NCBI GenBank assembly: GCA_019636095.1
Contig: JAHBYF010000003.1
Location: 62,001-126,000, forward strand
Direction of reading: 5' to 3'
DNA from: Hyphomonadaceae bacterium
GTDB taxonomy: Bacteria; Pseudomonadota; Alphaproteobacteria; Caulobacterales; Aquidulcibacteraceae
DNA: 64,000 nt
Shown here piece by piece: positions 10,392 through 18,259 of this stretch. Made by a program: the position numbers and the translations under genes. The notes under the pieces are model-generated. The model ran no database searches and was not told the DNA's origin. It saw only the letters and a list, made by a program, of their open reading frames with translations. How positions within the stretch are numbered: position 1 is the first letter of the stretch; every line of letters begins with the position of its first letter.

Positions 10392-10867
10392 TGGTTTGAC
10401 TCTGTTGACTCAGTTTCAGCGCCCCCTCTCCCTTGCGGAGAGGGGGTTGGGGGTGAGGGGCGTTCAGACATCGCGGTGGCGGCAGAACCTTCACCACCGC
10501 GCGTGGTAGTTCGCCCCTCACCCGGCTCGCTGTCGCTCGCCACCCTCTCCGCAAGGGAGAGGGTTTCAGGGGGCGGTCTGTAACCACCGCGCCAATCGCC
10601 ATAGCGCCAGGGGCGCCACCAGGAATTCGTTTTGATTTCACGCGGCGCGGGATCCCAGCCGTGCCCGCCCCAAGGCGCACACCGACAAAGACGCGCCCCC
10701 GCCATCCAGCTTCCAGCCCACGCGCCGTGCATGCGCACGCAATCGGCCGCATACGACGAACACGTCGGCCGATAGCGGCACGCATTGCCGATGAGCGGCG
10801 AAAGCGTCCACTTGTAGAGCTGGATAAGGCCCAAAAGGCCCCGCGCAGGAATGCTCGGCGACATCAT
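10388..10867 (-). CDS. yidD: YidD membrane protein insertion efficiency factor, with repeat-derived C-terminal extension
   Basis: Residues 1 to about 75 are a complete YidD: amphipathic start, [20 protein letters not shown], conserved cysteines, and [20 protein letters not shown]. YidD assists YidC/Sec insertion at the inner membrane. Family members are typically 70-90 residues, but this frame runs on to 159. The extra part, from about residue 100, is translated from the palindromic repeat at 10422-10563 (Pro/Ser/Gly/Glu-rich, no fold expected). The stop overlaps the thrS start as ATGA, so coupling to thrS is possible. Confidence 0.9.
   Translation of the reverse strand: MMSPSIPARGLLGLIQLYKWTLSPLIGNACRYRPTCSSYAADCVRMHGAWAGSWMAGARLCRCAPWGGHGWDPAPREIKTNSWWRPWRYGDWRGGYRPPPETLSLAERVASDSEPGEGRTTTRGGEGSAATAMSERPSPPTPSPQGRGGAETESTESNQ
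10422..10563. repeat. Composite palindromic repeat (inverted pair) within the yidD 3' end
   Basis: Two inverted arms flank a central hairpin. The left arm is hairpin CCCCCTCTCC/GGAGAGGGGG (10422-10446), then GGGTGAGGGGCG (10451-10462). The right arm is CGCCCCTCACCC (10512-10523), then hairpin CCCTCTCC/GGAGAGGG (10543-10563). The centre pairs CGCGGTGG (10472-10479) with CCACCGCG (10494-10501). This architecture fits a REP/BIME-type or MITE-like element. It has extended the yidD reading frame. Confidence 0.85.
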
Positions 10868-11014
10868 AAACTACAGCGATTTGTTGGATTAGAGGATCGG
10901 GCCCAAGCGCAGCCGCTGCGGCGCGCCCGATCTCGCGCCGCCGGCTTTAATAGGTCGTAGTCGTGATAACGCGCCGGTTCATGGCTGCGAATATACGTGC
11001 TTCGCGCTCTTGGC

Positions 11015-11341
11015 TCAAGTCTGCCCCGCCCCGCGGTCTACGCGGCGGCACTGGACCTGGGTGAACGCACCCCAGCACTCCAGGTAGGCGGCGCCGGGCA
11101 TATCCGCAGTGAACTTGGACGCTACGTAATAGTTTTCGTAGCGCCCTTGTCCGGCAACGAAGCCGGTGACGAAATCGACAACGCTATCGAGCGAGATGCC
11201 GGTCTGTGCCTGCACCTCGCCCGTCTGCTCTTGTGCTTCCGCCTCCATGAACGCGCGCGCTGCGGCTTCCTGTGTCTCACGCGTCGGCACTGTGAAATAG
11301 GCAACGGCGCCAATCAGGATGAGCAGCAGCAGCAAGCGCAT
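11015..11341 (-). CDS. Small secreted or membrane-anchored protein, paralog A
   Basis: A 108-residue protein with an N-terminal hydrophobic helix (RLLLLLILIGAVAYFTVP), then a short Ala/Glu/Gln-rich region and a C-terminal module YENYYVASKF...ECWGAFTQVQCRR containing two cysteines. It closely matches the next gene upstream on the same strand (11343-11633) in that module, so the two are a tandem duplication separated by one base. It resembles the uncharacterised DUF4359 type, which I cannot confirm. A periplasmic location is likely; no function is assigned. Confidence 0.72.
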   Translation of the reverse strand: MRLLLLLILIGAVAYFTVPTRETQEAAARAFMEAEAQEQTGEVQAQTGISLDSVVDFVTGFVAGQGRYENYYVASKFTADMPGAAYLECWGAFTQVQCRRVDRGAGQT

Positions 11342-11342
11342 G

Positions 11343-11633
11343 TTAGCCGCCTGTGCGCGTATCGGCAGCGCGGCTGCACTGCACTTGCTTGAAGGCGCCC
11401 CAGCAATTGACCACCGGTTGGCCGTCGAGCGTCACGTCATATTTCGCGGCGACGTAATAGTTGCTGTACGAGCGATCACCGGCCAGCGAGGCGCCGAGAC
11501 TTTCAAAGCCCTGCGAGACATTTTGCGGGTCGCTCAGGATGGCGTCCGCGCCTGCGCGCATCGCCGCCTCGTCTGGCCGTGTGAAATAGCCCGCAACGCC
11601 GGCAATGATCAAAAGCAGCACAATCCATTTCAT
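11343..11633 (-). CDS. Small secreted or membrane-anchored protein, paralog B
   Basis: The protein is 96 residues from ATG 11633 (KWIVLLLIIAGVAGYFTRP is a clean membrane anchor or signal); the longer frame to 11657 adds eight residues. The C-terminal module YSNYYVAAKY...VVNCWGAFKQVQCSR aligns with its neighbour paralog A, including both cysteines, which may form a disulphide. It is co-directional with the YjbR and IscU-like genes upstream and with paralog A, yidD and thrS downstream. Function unknown. Confidence 0.72.
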   Translation of the reverse strand: MKWIVLLLIIAGVAGYFTRPDEAAMRAGADAILSDPQNVSQGFESLGASLAGDRSYSNYYVAAKYDVTLDGQPVVNCWGAFKQVQCSRAADTRTGG

Positions 11634-11698
11634 AATAGCGTCTCCCAGGGGTCCCAAGGCGCGCAGGCTAGCCGCAATCTCCTCGGCCCGAAAGCTGA

Positions 11699-12103
11699 TC
11701 AGGTCGCTTTACGGCCTTTGCCAACCGTAGGCGGCGCAAAACCCGCCGAAAGTTTCCTCGGCGCAACGGCCCGCCAGCTTTCGTCCAGATAATCCACGAG
11801 CCTGGCCATCGGCGCCTTGGCCTTGGCGGTAAAGCGAAAGCTTATCCATCCCGAGCGGCTGAGGCCGTATCCGGTGCGCTCTGCGCCCTTGATGGTCAAA
11901 GCTTCGTCGTTGCGAAACGGAAGTTTCATCGAGGCTGACCAGCCGCCCGCTTCATCCTCTCCCAAGAACAAGAAAACCTTCTTGCCGGAAACTTTGAACG
12001 CGCTGTGACCCCACGGAAAATCTTCGACGGTATCGGGGAACCCAAGCGCGGCCTTGCGAAGTTCCTTGGCGAGCGGATGCTTCAGTTTCACAACAGTCGT
12101 CAT
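11699..12103 (-). CDS. MmcQ/YjbR family protein
   Basis: The protein is 134 residues from ATG 12103; a GTG at 12115, overlapping the upstream stop as GTGA, would add four. The YjbR-like fold is recognisable from ALGFPDTVEDFPWGHSAFKVSGKKVFLFLG near the N-terminus and GYGLSRSGWISFRF later. The family is small, cytoplasmic and described as possibly DNA-binding; its actual role is unknown. It directly follows the IscU-like gene and is probably co-transcribed. Confidence 0.82.
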   Translation of the reverse strand: MTTVVKLKHPLAKELRKAALGFPDTVEDFPWGHSAFKVSGKKVFLFLGEDEAGGWSASMKLPFRNDEALTIKGAERTGYGLSRSGWISFRFTAKAKAPMARLVDYLDESWRAVAPRKLSAGFAPPTVGKGRKAT

Positions 12104-12111
12104 GGGTGTGC

Positions 12112-12543
12112 TCACCCGGTTTTCTTCTGCGCTTGATCGAGCGCTTCAACCGCCGCGTCAAACGCGAGCATCGTGGAGGCGTGGCGTGCAGGATAGTCGC
12201 GTACGCCTTCGAGGTGGCGCAATTCCCAGAAGCGCCCGGCTGGTGGCGGCCCTTCGCCTTTGAGCATGGCGCGCAGGGCATCACGCGCGTCGCGGATTTC
12301 CTGGGGCGTCGCGCCGATCGCGTTCATGGCGAGCACGCCAGTCGAGGCCTGGCCAAGCGCGCAAGCTTTCGGGTGGACGGCAATGTTGCTAACGACGCCG
12401 TCCTTCAGCGCCAATTCAACCGTGACGACAGAGCCACAAACGCGGCTCACCTTGGTGGCCGCCCCGTCCGGGTCATCCAGGCGCCTGACATGGGGGATAT
12501 CGGCCGCCAATTCCATGATCCGCGGATGATAGAGGTCGTCCAT
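12112..12543 (-). CDS. IscU/NifU-like iron-sulphur cluster scaffold protein
   Basis: This 143-residue protein of the NifU N-terminal fold carries CGSVVTVELALKDGVVSNIAV at about 35-56, then HPKACALGQASTGVL, which holds the second cysteine region, and an E.RD.L..ML segment. In alphaproteobacteria such proteins are commonly encoded near yidD and thrS, which matches here. It probably assembles or transfers Fe-S clusters. Dedicated cysteine desulphurase genes are not in the window. Confidence 0.82.
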   Translation of the reverse strand: MDDLYHPRIMELAADIPHVRRLDDPDGAATKVSRVCGSVVTVELALKDGVVSNIAVHPKACALGQASTGVLAMNAIGATPQEIRDARDALRAMLKGEGPPPAGRFWELRHLEGVRDYPARHASTMLAFDAAVEALDQAQKKTG

Positions 12544-12608
12544 TCGCCCTTATGTGGCCTTCCTTCACAGGCAAGCAACGGGCAAAATCGGGCCCTCGGG
12601 AGCAGAAG

Positions 12609-13115
12609 ATGTTGAGACGCAGCTTGCTTGTCGGGGCGCTCGGCGCATGGCCGGCGCTCGCCTTCGCGCAACAGACAACGACCGCACCGGCACAACGGCC
12701 CGCGGGTCAAGCGCCGCAGCAACCGGTGCTCATCACCCCGCAGAACGCGCTCGAAACTGCGTTCGTCTCGGCGTTGAACAACGAGGGGATGCGGCCGATC
12801 TTTCGCCGCTATCTGCTCGAAACTCACGTAGCGCTTGCACTCGCGACCTCCGACGACAACTCGCCGCCACGTCAGGTGCGTGTCCGTGACGGCTTCACCG
12901 CCGGCGCGATTTTCACCAGCGAGGAGCGGCTGACGCATGCGCTCGGCGCTGACGCCCCACACATCATGATCAGCGGTCGCGCGGCGCTCACGCGCCTCGT
13001 CGGCGGCAACGCGGTGATCAACCCAGGCTATGCGCCGATGCTGACGCTGGAGCCAGCGGATCTCGCCGCTTATCTCGCCACGCCGGGTGAGAGCTCAGCC
13101 GGGCCCACCCAGTAG
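12609..13115 (+). CDS. Exported SseB N-terminal-domain protein
   Basis: The protein is 168 residues from ATG 12609, preceded by GGGAGCAG; it starts with a clear signal peptide (LRRSLLVGALGAWPALAFA, cleavage before QQ). The mature part matches the SseB N-terminal domain pattern: ALETAFVSALNNEGMRPIFRRYLLE, then DGFTAGAIFTSEERL and NAVINPGYAP. SseB-domain proteins are mostly uncharacterised, and an exported copy is somewhat unusual. It is divergent from the IscU-like gene and overlaps the convergent lipoprotein gene by 21 bases. Confidence 0.75.
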   Translation: MLRRSLLVGALGAWPALAFAQQTTTAPAQRPAGQAPQQPVLITPQNALETAFVSALNNEGMRPIFRRYLLETHVALALATSDDNSPPRQVRVRDGFTAGAIFTSEERLTHALGADAPHIMISGRAALTRLVGGNAVINPGYAPMLTLEPADLAAYLATPGESSAGPTQ

Positions 13116-13544
13116 ACCGTCATTGCCGCAGCGGCGATCATAAAGCCCGCGCGGACGCGTCAACGCTTCGCCGTCTGCAAACAAGTGCACTTGCCACGTG
13201 TGCGTGCAGCCATTGGCGGTCGTAGTCTTGCGGCACACTTGCGCTGGAGGATCACCGCGATTGCCCTCAGCACGCGGCGGCGCGGCGCCGCAGTTGAAAT
13301 CGTTGCGGCGGAGATCGGACGACACCGCCGCAATCGGCAGGCCCGCGTCGTAGCGTCTCATGACGCCTTGCTCGAACGCCTGCAGCGTCGCCGCTTCCGA
13401 AGCGTTGCGCCAATCGCCCAAGCTGATCGGTGTCGAGGGAATGGCGGCGGGGCTGCTCACGCCTGGCGTCGCAGCGCCGGGCAGCGTCTCGCACGCGCCC
13501 AAAAGCAGCGCCAAGCTGACCGCGATCGTTCGTGCGTGCTTCAT
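13095..13544 (-). CDS. Small lipoprotein, paralog of the next gene upstream
   Basis: The 149-residue protein starts at ATG 13544, supported by an AGGTGAGG ribosome site; the longer frame to 13973 runs through the neighbouring gene and is not coding. It has a lipoprotein signal (ALLLGAC) and a C-terminal domain with LGDWRNASEAATLQAFEQGVMRRYDAGL...LRRNDFNC. The same pattern occurs in the adjacent lipoprotein at 13549-13998 (FGHWRSADP...FQSQIRQRFANQ...LEANGFRC), so these are tandem paralogs. Probably outer-membrane anchored. Function unknown. Confidence 0.75.
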   Translation of the reverse strand: MKHARTIAVSLALLLGACETLPGAATPGVSSPAAIPSTPISLGDWRNASEAATLQAFEQGVMRRYDAGLPIAAVSSDLRRNDFNCGAAPPRAEGNRGDPPAQVCRKTTTANGCTHTWQVHLFADGEALTRPRGLYDRRCGNDGLLGGPG

Positions 13545-13548
13545 GACC

Positions 13549-13998
13549 TCACCTATTCGCGCCGAGACACATCTGCTCGAAACCAGCAACGGGCTCGCGT
13601 GCGCCGCGCTCAAGCACAACATACCAGTCAAACGCGCATTGGCGCTCCATGATTTCAATGCGGCAGTCCAAACGACGCTCGTCTTCGCACCGGAACCCAT
13701 TGGCTTCGAGGCTGGCGCGAAGCTCCCCATTCGTCTGATTGGCGAAACGCTGACGAATTTGGCTCTGGAAGGCAGGCGCATAGACCGCCGGATCGGCGCT
13801 GCGCCAGTGTCCGAAATCAATGCCGCCGCCAGCGGCGCCTTCTGGCGGCGCGTTTTGTGACGTTTCTTCCGGCGGCCGCTCGGCGGCGCCGCGCTGGACC
13901 GGGAACGGCGACGGACCGCTTGTCGCATCCTCAGCGCCGCCACCACCCGTGGCGCACGCACCGAGCAGCGCAACCAAAGCCAAGACCATCACCCGCAT
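13549..13998 (-). CDS. Small lipoprotein, tandem paralog
   Basis: A 149-residue lipoprotein with signal VMVLALVALLGAC (lipobox LGAC), a low-complexity linker rich in Gly/Pro/Glu to about residue 58, and a C-terminal domain with four cysteines (GFRCEDERRLDC, MERQCAF, QMCLG). It shares the WR.A......F...+..RF core and FxC motif with the downstream gene, which starts four bases after this gene's stop. The two genes are surely co-transcribed. Function unknown. Confidence 0.75.
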   Translation of the reverse strand: MRVMVLALVALLGACATGGGGAEDATSGPSPFPVQRGAAERPPEETSQNAPPEGAAGGGIDFGHWRSADPAVYAPAFQSQIRQRFANQTNGELRASLEANGFRCEDERRLDCRIEIMERQCAFDWYVVLERGAREPVAGFEQMCLGANR

Positions 13999-14077
13999 GC
14001 GTTTTCCTTTGTTCCCCTGCAGGCGTGCTTAGTCGGGGCAGAGGGCATCTTCAAGGCGGCGTGGTAAGAACCAAACC

Positions 14078-14539
14078 ATGAAGAAGACGGACAAAGCGCG
14101 CGGGCCGACGCGGGCGGAAGGCAAGTGCCTGTGCGGAGCAGTCGTGGTTGAGATCGCCACGCCAGCACAATGGGCTTGGCATGATCACTCCGCATCGACA
14201 CGGCGCGCGCATGGCGCCGCATACGCCACCTATGTCGGCTCGTGGGCCAGCCGCTTCCGCTTCGTCCAGGGCGAAGACAATCTCACACGTTACGAGGACA
14301 AAGAACGCGGCGGCGTCCGCAGCTTCTGCTCAACCTGCGGATCGCCCGTCAGCTTCCAACGCAACAAGCAGAACGTGAACATCCCACGCGCTCTGTTCGA
14401 TAGCGGCGTCGGCCGTGAGCCGCGTTATCACATCGCCATCGATGACTTGCAGGAATGGACCTATCTCGGCGAGAAACTGGGGCCGCTGAAGGGCTTTCCC
14501 GGCGTGGTTTGGACCGGCGCGAAGAAGAAGCGCGCTTGA
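14078..14539 (+). CDS. GFA-family protein lacking the canonical CHCxxC zinc site
   Basis: This 153-residue protein has the Mss4-like GFA fold (glutathione-dependent formaldehyde-activating family): GKCLCGAVVVE near the start, AHGAAYATYVGSW in the middle and SFCSTCGSPVSF at about 90. CxC and CxxC are present, but the usual CHCxxC is replaced by WHDHSAST, so three metal-binding cysteines are missing. It is probably not a standard GFA enzyme; a different metal site using the two histidines is possible. It ends with a Lys-rich tail. Confidence 0.82.
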   Translation: MKKTDKARGPTRAEGKCLCGAVVVEIATPAQWAWHDHSASTRRAHGAAYATYVGSWASRFRFVQGEDNLTRYEDKERGGVRSFCSTCGSPVSFQRNKQNVNIPRALFDSGVGREPRYHIAIDDLQEWTYLGEKLGPLKGFPGVVWTGAKKKRA

Positions 14540-14555
14540 CGCGCTCCTCGTCACG

Positions 14556-15113
14556 TCAACCTGGGGAACGCGGCAGACGCTGCCGCGGCAATCCACGACG
14601 CGGGTCTATGCGGAGCGTTGGCAGAATCCGCAGCGGATTGCAGGCAACATTATTGCGCTCATTCGACTCCGCAACGCGATTGCCCATGTCGACGCCGGCG
14701 CACAGGAAATAATCTCCAGGCGGGATGCCAGTCGGCAACGTCATCGGGCCAATCTCATAACTGGGGGCGCCATAGCGAACCGAGACGCCCGGGCCGAGGC
14801 TGTTGGTGCGAGAGACACGGCCGCCACGCAACAAGACGTCTTCGCGCCAAGTCGCGTTGTAAACCGCCCAAGTCGATGGCCCGGCGCGATCAGTCGACAG
14901 GAATATGTCGACCATGTAGCTGGCGCCAGGCGGGGCTTCGATGGTCCCCGGACAATTGGTGTCGCCACGATTGGCGACTTCCAGGGTAATCATGATGTCT
15001 TGCCCCTCACGCTTCTCAGCGGGAGCGCCGATGATTGGCGTCAGATCGCACGCTGCGAAGGCTGGAGTTGCAAGTGTGAAGAGCGAAGCGAGAGCGATGG
15101 CGAAAGTGCGCAT
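14556..15113 (-). CDS. Secreted CARDB-like (Ig-fold) protein
   Basis: A 185-residue protein with a clear signal peptide (cleavage after TPAFA) and one immunoglobulin-like domain: IMITLEVANRGDTNC near 40-54, then LPTGIPPGDYFLCAGVD and VAESNERNNVAC. These are hallmarks of CARDB domains, which are adhesion or binding modules. Four cysteines suggest disulphides in the periplasm. Partner unknown. It converges with the GFA gene. Confidence 0.7.
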   Translation of the reverse strand: MRTFAIALASLFTLATPAFAACDLTPIIGAPAEKREGQDIMITLEVANRGDTNCPGTIEAPPGASYMVDIFLSTDRAGPSTWAVYNATWREDVLLRGGRVSRTNSLGPGVSVRYGAPSYEIGPMTLPTGIPPGDYFLCAGVDMGNRVAESNERNNVACNPLRILPTLRIDPRRGLPRQRLPRSPG

Positions 15114-15197
15114 GTGCCTGAGTTCCCATGACGTCCCTCAACGTCGCCCGCATTGGGGCGCCCGCGCGCGGCGATGGCAAGTGAAAACTCGGACGCG

Positions 15198-16433
15198 CTA
15201 GACTTGCGCCACCCGCCCCATGAACAGCTTCGCGCCCGTCGGCTTGTGGCGCAGCACGATGAAGAACGGGTGATCGGCCTTGAACTCGATCGGCGGCGCT
15301 TGCGGTTGCGGCATGGCCGATGTGGCGCGCATGTCGATGGCGGTGACGGCCGCGGCCTCCGTGCCCTCCTCGTCGATCGCGAGGAACGTCTTGTGGATGA
15401 CGGCGCTGATGGCGAGCGCCTCTTGTTCCGTGACGCCGGAGAAATCAGCGCTATCGGTGAAGGCGAGCCGCAAACCCAGAGCCCGCAGCTGCGGCACGAG
15501 ATCATAATCGGTGCGCATCTCGACTTTCGGCACCGTGACATCCAACCGGGCGCGCTCGGCGTCGTCGAGATCGGTGAGCCACCGATCAAGCGTCGATCCC
15601 ATCAGCTGTCGCTCGAACGCAGCAAGGCCGTCACGCGCACGGGGGAGGAACACCGCCAGCGAGAACGCGCCTTCGTCATATGGAAACTCGGCAGCTTGGA
15701 AGCCCTCGCCCTCGTAATATGGCGTGCGCATCACTTTGCGCATCAGCTGCGCCTGCTGGGTAGTGCCGCTTTCGGCGTAGAAATCGCCGCCGCGTGTGGC
15801 GTTGGCCGAGAATTGCTGTTGCCACTTGCCCTTGAAATAGACAGCGTTGGTCAGCACCAGCCGGCGTGAGGCGTCTTGCTCCGTGAGTATCTCCGGAATC
15901 CGGTCGTGCGTCTCGCGCGCCGCCCACGCATTGATGGTGCGTAGCGCCGCACTTTGATTGGCGATGAACGGCACCGCTTCAATCGTAGCGCCAAGCTCTT
16001 CCCGAATTGTGCGCGCATAAGCTGCGCTAAGCGCCATCGTGCGCTCGACCCAGGCAGCGTTCGCTGTCGTGAACTCGCTACCGCCGGTTTGCGCGGCAAG
16101 CGCATTGCGCAGCGCGCTCGTCTGCACGATTTGTGCTGCTACGTTTGCATCGAAGCCGAACGTCGAGGCCATCTCAGCGGCGGTTTGGCCGCGCGCGCCA
16201 GGATAGAGCAGCGTGAAGGCGCTCAAGATGCTGTACGGCGATACAAACTGATTGCCGCCAGGCGCAGCAAGCGTGCGATAGAGCGCAAGATCGAACGCGT
16301 CGGGCAAGGGCGTCACTATGGGCGCCGGGTCTGGCTGCGGCGCAGGAACGGGATCGTTCGCCCCGTTTGCGGCATTAGCGCAACCAGCCAAAGCCGCGCC
16401 AGCGGCCGTCCAAAGCAACGCGCGACGGTGCAT
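15198..16433 (-). CDS. Serpin-family serine protease inhibitor, lipoprotein
   Basis: The 411-residue protein starts at ATG 16433 (HRRALLWTAAGAALAGC gives a lipobox). The serpin fold is clear: NQFVSPYSILSAFTLLYPGARGQT, VLTNAVYFKGKW, and the C-terminal HPFFIVLRHKPTGAKLFMGRV. The hinge of the reactive loop (EEGTEAAAVTA) has the small residues of an inhibitory serpin, so it probably traps a serine or cysteine protease. Bacterial serpins are uncommon, and a membrane-anchored one suggests protection of the envelope against proteases. The target is unknown. Confidence 0.93.
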   Translation of the reverse strand: MHRRALLWTAAGAALAGCANAANGANDPVPAPQPDPAPIVTPLPDAFDLALYRTLAAPGGNQFVSPYSILSAFTLLYPGARGQTAAEMASTFGFDANVAAQIVQTSALRNALAAQTGGSEFTTANAAWVERTMALSAAYARTIREELGATIEAVPFIANQSAALRTINAWAARETHDRIPEILTEQDASRRLVLTNAVYFKGKWQQQFSANATRGGDFYAESGTTQQAQLMRKVMRTPYYEGEGFQAAEFPYDEGAFSLAVFLPRARDGLAAFERQLMGSTLDRWLTDLDDAERARLDVTVPKVEMRTDYDLVPQLRALGLRLAFTDSADFSGVTEQEALAISAVIHKTFLAIDEEGTEAAAVTAIDMRATSAMPQPQAPPIEFKADHPFFIVLRHKPTGAKLFMGRVAQV

Positions 16434-16494
16434 GCCATATTCTCCTGCCCTCGCTGGCATAGGGCCGCCTAGTTGGGGCGAAGTCAGGGCATAT

Positions 16495-16830
16495 CTAAGA
16501 TCGGCTGTTCACTTCCGCGGCAAGTCGCTCGACCTCAGCGACGATTTCCGCACGATCGCGGCTCTCAAATCGTTCGAGCTCCGGTCCTGTGAAGTCGTGA
16601 GCATGAAGTACCAGGACGTATCGGCCGTTGGCGTCGTCAGGCGGATACCAGCCAAGATCAAGCAATCGATCGCGCCGCTCATGGCTAAGCTGCAGTAGAT
16701 TCTCTTTCCGCCAACGCCACGCTTCAGGATCGTCCTGATCGATCTCGTGAAAGTCGTTGTAGTGAACACTCCAACCGATCGGAATGCGCAGAGGTTGTAG
16801 ACGGCGCTCCACTAGCCCTTCCGGCGCCAC
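16495..16830 (-). CDS. Hypothetical acidic protein downstream of cysS
   Basis: A 111-residue soluble protein without recognisable family motifs. It is rich in Trp, Asp and Arg (GWSVHYNDFHEIDQDDPEAW, YVLVLHAHDF, then a charged C-terminal helix). Its start overlaps the end of cysS by 19 bases on the same strand, so it would be translated from the cysS transcript. Composition looks coding, but no function can be given. Confidence 0.55.
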   Translation of the reverse strand: MAPEGLVERRLQPLRIPIGWSVHYNDFHEIDQDDPEAWRWRKENLLQLSHERRDRLLDLGWYPPDDANGRYVLVLHAHDFTGPELERFESRDRAEIVAEVERLAAEVNSRS

Positions 16831-18188
16831 GTGCTGCCACTGGCGCTATCCATCACTTCGACGCCACGCGCGGCGAGATCGTCGCGGAGTTTGTCGGACT
16901 GCGCGTAGTCCTTAGCGGCGCGCGCGGCGACGCGTTCCGCGACCAAACGGTCGATCTCGGCGGCTTCTTCGCCGAAGCTGGCGCGAAACCAGTGCTCGGG
17001 ATCGTCCTGCAGCACGCCGAACAGCGCAGCGGCGGCGAGCAGCTCGCCCTTCGCCTTGGCTTGCTCAGCGGGCTTCTTGGCGATGTTGGCAGCGGTGACG
17101 AGCGCGTAGAGTTCGGCGATCGCTTCCGGCGTGTTGAGATCGTCGGCAAGCGCCGCAAGAAATGCGGCGGGCGGATCAACGACAGCGGCGTCGACATCCT
17201 TCAGACGCAACACCGCGCCGTATAGGCGATCCAGCGAGGCTTGCGCGCTGCGCATCATTTCCTCGTTCCAGTCGAGCGGCGCTTTGTAGTGCGCGCTAAG
17301 CAAACCCCAGCGCAGCGTCTCGCCCTGCCAGCCCCGCTCCAGCAGTTCCCGCGGCGTGATGACGTTGCCGATCGACTTGGACATCTTAGTCGTGTCCATC
17401 GTCAAAAAGCCGTTGTGCATCCAGACGCGCGCTAGCGGATGATTGTGTGCGGACTCGCTCTGCGCGACCTCATTTTCGTGGTGCGGGAACACGAGATCGA
17501 TGCCGCCGCCGTGAATGTCTATTGGTGAGCCGAGCTCGGCTTCGATCATGGCGGAGCACTCGATGTGCCAACCGGGGCGGCCCGCACCGAACGGCGCATC
17601 CCAGCGCGGTTCGCCGGGAGCGGCCGCTTTCCAGAGCGCGAAGTCGGAAGGATGACGCTTGTCGTCTTCGCCTTCAACACGCGCGCCAGCTTGGAGGTCT
17701 TCCTGCGCGCGCCCTGAGAGCTTGCCGTAATCCGCGTCAGCGGAAACGGCGAAATAGACGCCGGTATCAACCTTGTAGGCCGAGCCATTGTCGATCAGCG
17801 TCTGAATGAGCGCGATCATGCCATCGACATGCTCAGTCGCGCGCGGCTTATGCGTTGGCGAGAGCACGCCGAGGGCGCTTGTGTCGTTCTCGTAGGCCTG
17901 CTCGAACGGACGTGTAACCTCGCCAATAGACTTACCGCTCTCGATCGCCGCCTTAATGATGCGGTCGTCGATATCGGTGTAGTTGCGGGCGTAGAGGACA
18001 GCCTTTTCGCCATAGGTATGGCGCAAGAGCCGGAAGAGCACGTCGAACACCACCGGCGGGCGCATGTTGCCGATGTGGGCGTAATTATAGACGGTGGGTC
18101 CGCACACATACATCGTCACCCGGGCCGGATCGGCGGGCGCAAACGGCTCTTTTCGCCGCGTCAACGTGTTGGTGAGCTCAATGTTCAT
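16812..18188 (-). CDS. cysS: Cysteinyl-tRNA synthetase
   Basis: This full-length 458-residue class I synthetase charges tRNA-Cys in the cytoplasm. Signature elements: zinc-ligand Cys in MYVCGPTVYN, the HIGH-type HIGN (about residue 38), the catalytic zinc region WHIECSAM and HGGGIDLVFPHHENE, and the KMSKSIGN loop at about 270. The C-terminal DALR-type domain is present. It is divergent from folE, and the shared gap holds a structured leader for folE. Confidence 0.97.
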   Translation of the reverse strand: MNIELTNTLTRRKEPFAPADPARVTMYVCGPTVYNYAHIGNMRPPVVFDVLFRLLRHTYGEKAVLYARNYTDIDDRIIKAAIESGKSIGEVTRPFEQAYENDTSALGVLSPTHKPRATEHVDGMIALIQTLIDNGSAYKVDTGVYFAVSADADYGKLSGRAQEDLQAGARVEGEDDKRHPSDFALWKAAAPGEPRWDAPFGAGRPGWHIECSAMIEAELGSPIDIHGGGIDLVFPHHENEVAQSESAHNHPLARVWMHNGFLTMDTTKMSKSIGNVITPRELLERGWQGETLRWGLLSAHYKAPLDWNEEMMRSAQASLDRLYGAVLRLKDVDAAVVDPPAAFLAALADDLNTPEAIAELYALVTAANIAKKPAEQAKAKGELLAAAALFGVLQDDPEHWFRASFGEEAAEIDRLVAERVAARAAKDYAQSDKLRDDLAARGVEVMDSASGSTWRRKG

Positions 18189-18259
18189 GCGGGGTGGGTT
18201 CTAGCGGAGCGATGTGCTACACTCCATATCCAACTGGGGCTGCAAGACCGGCCCCGTCG

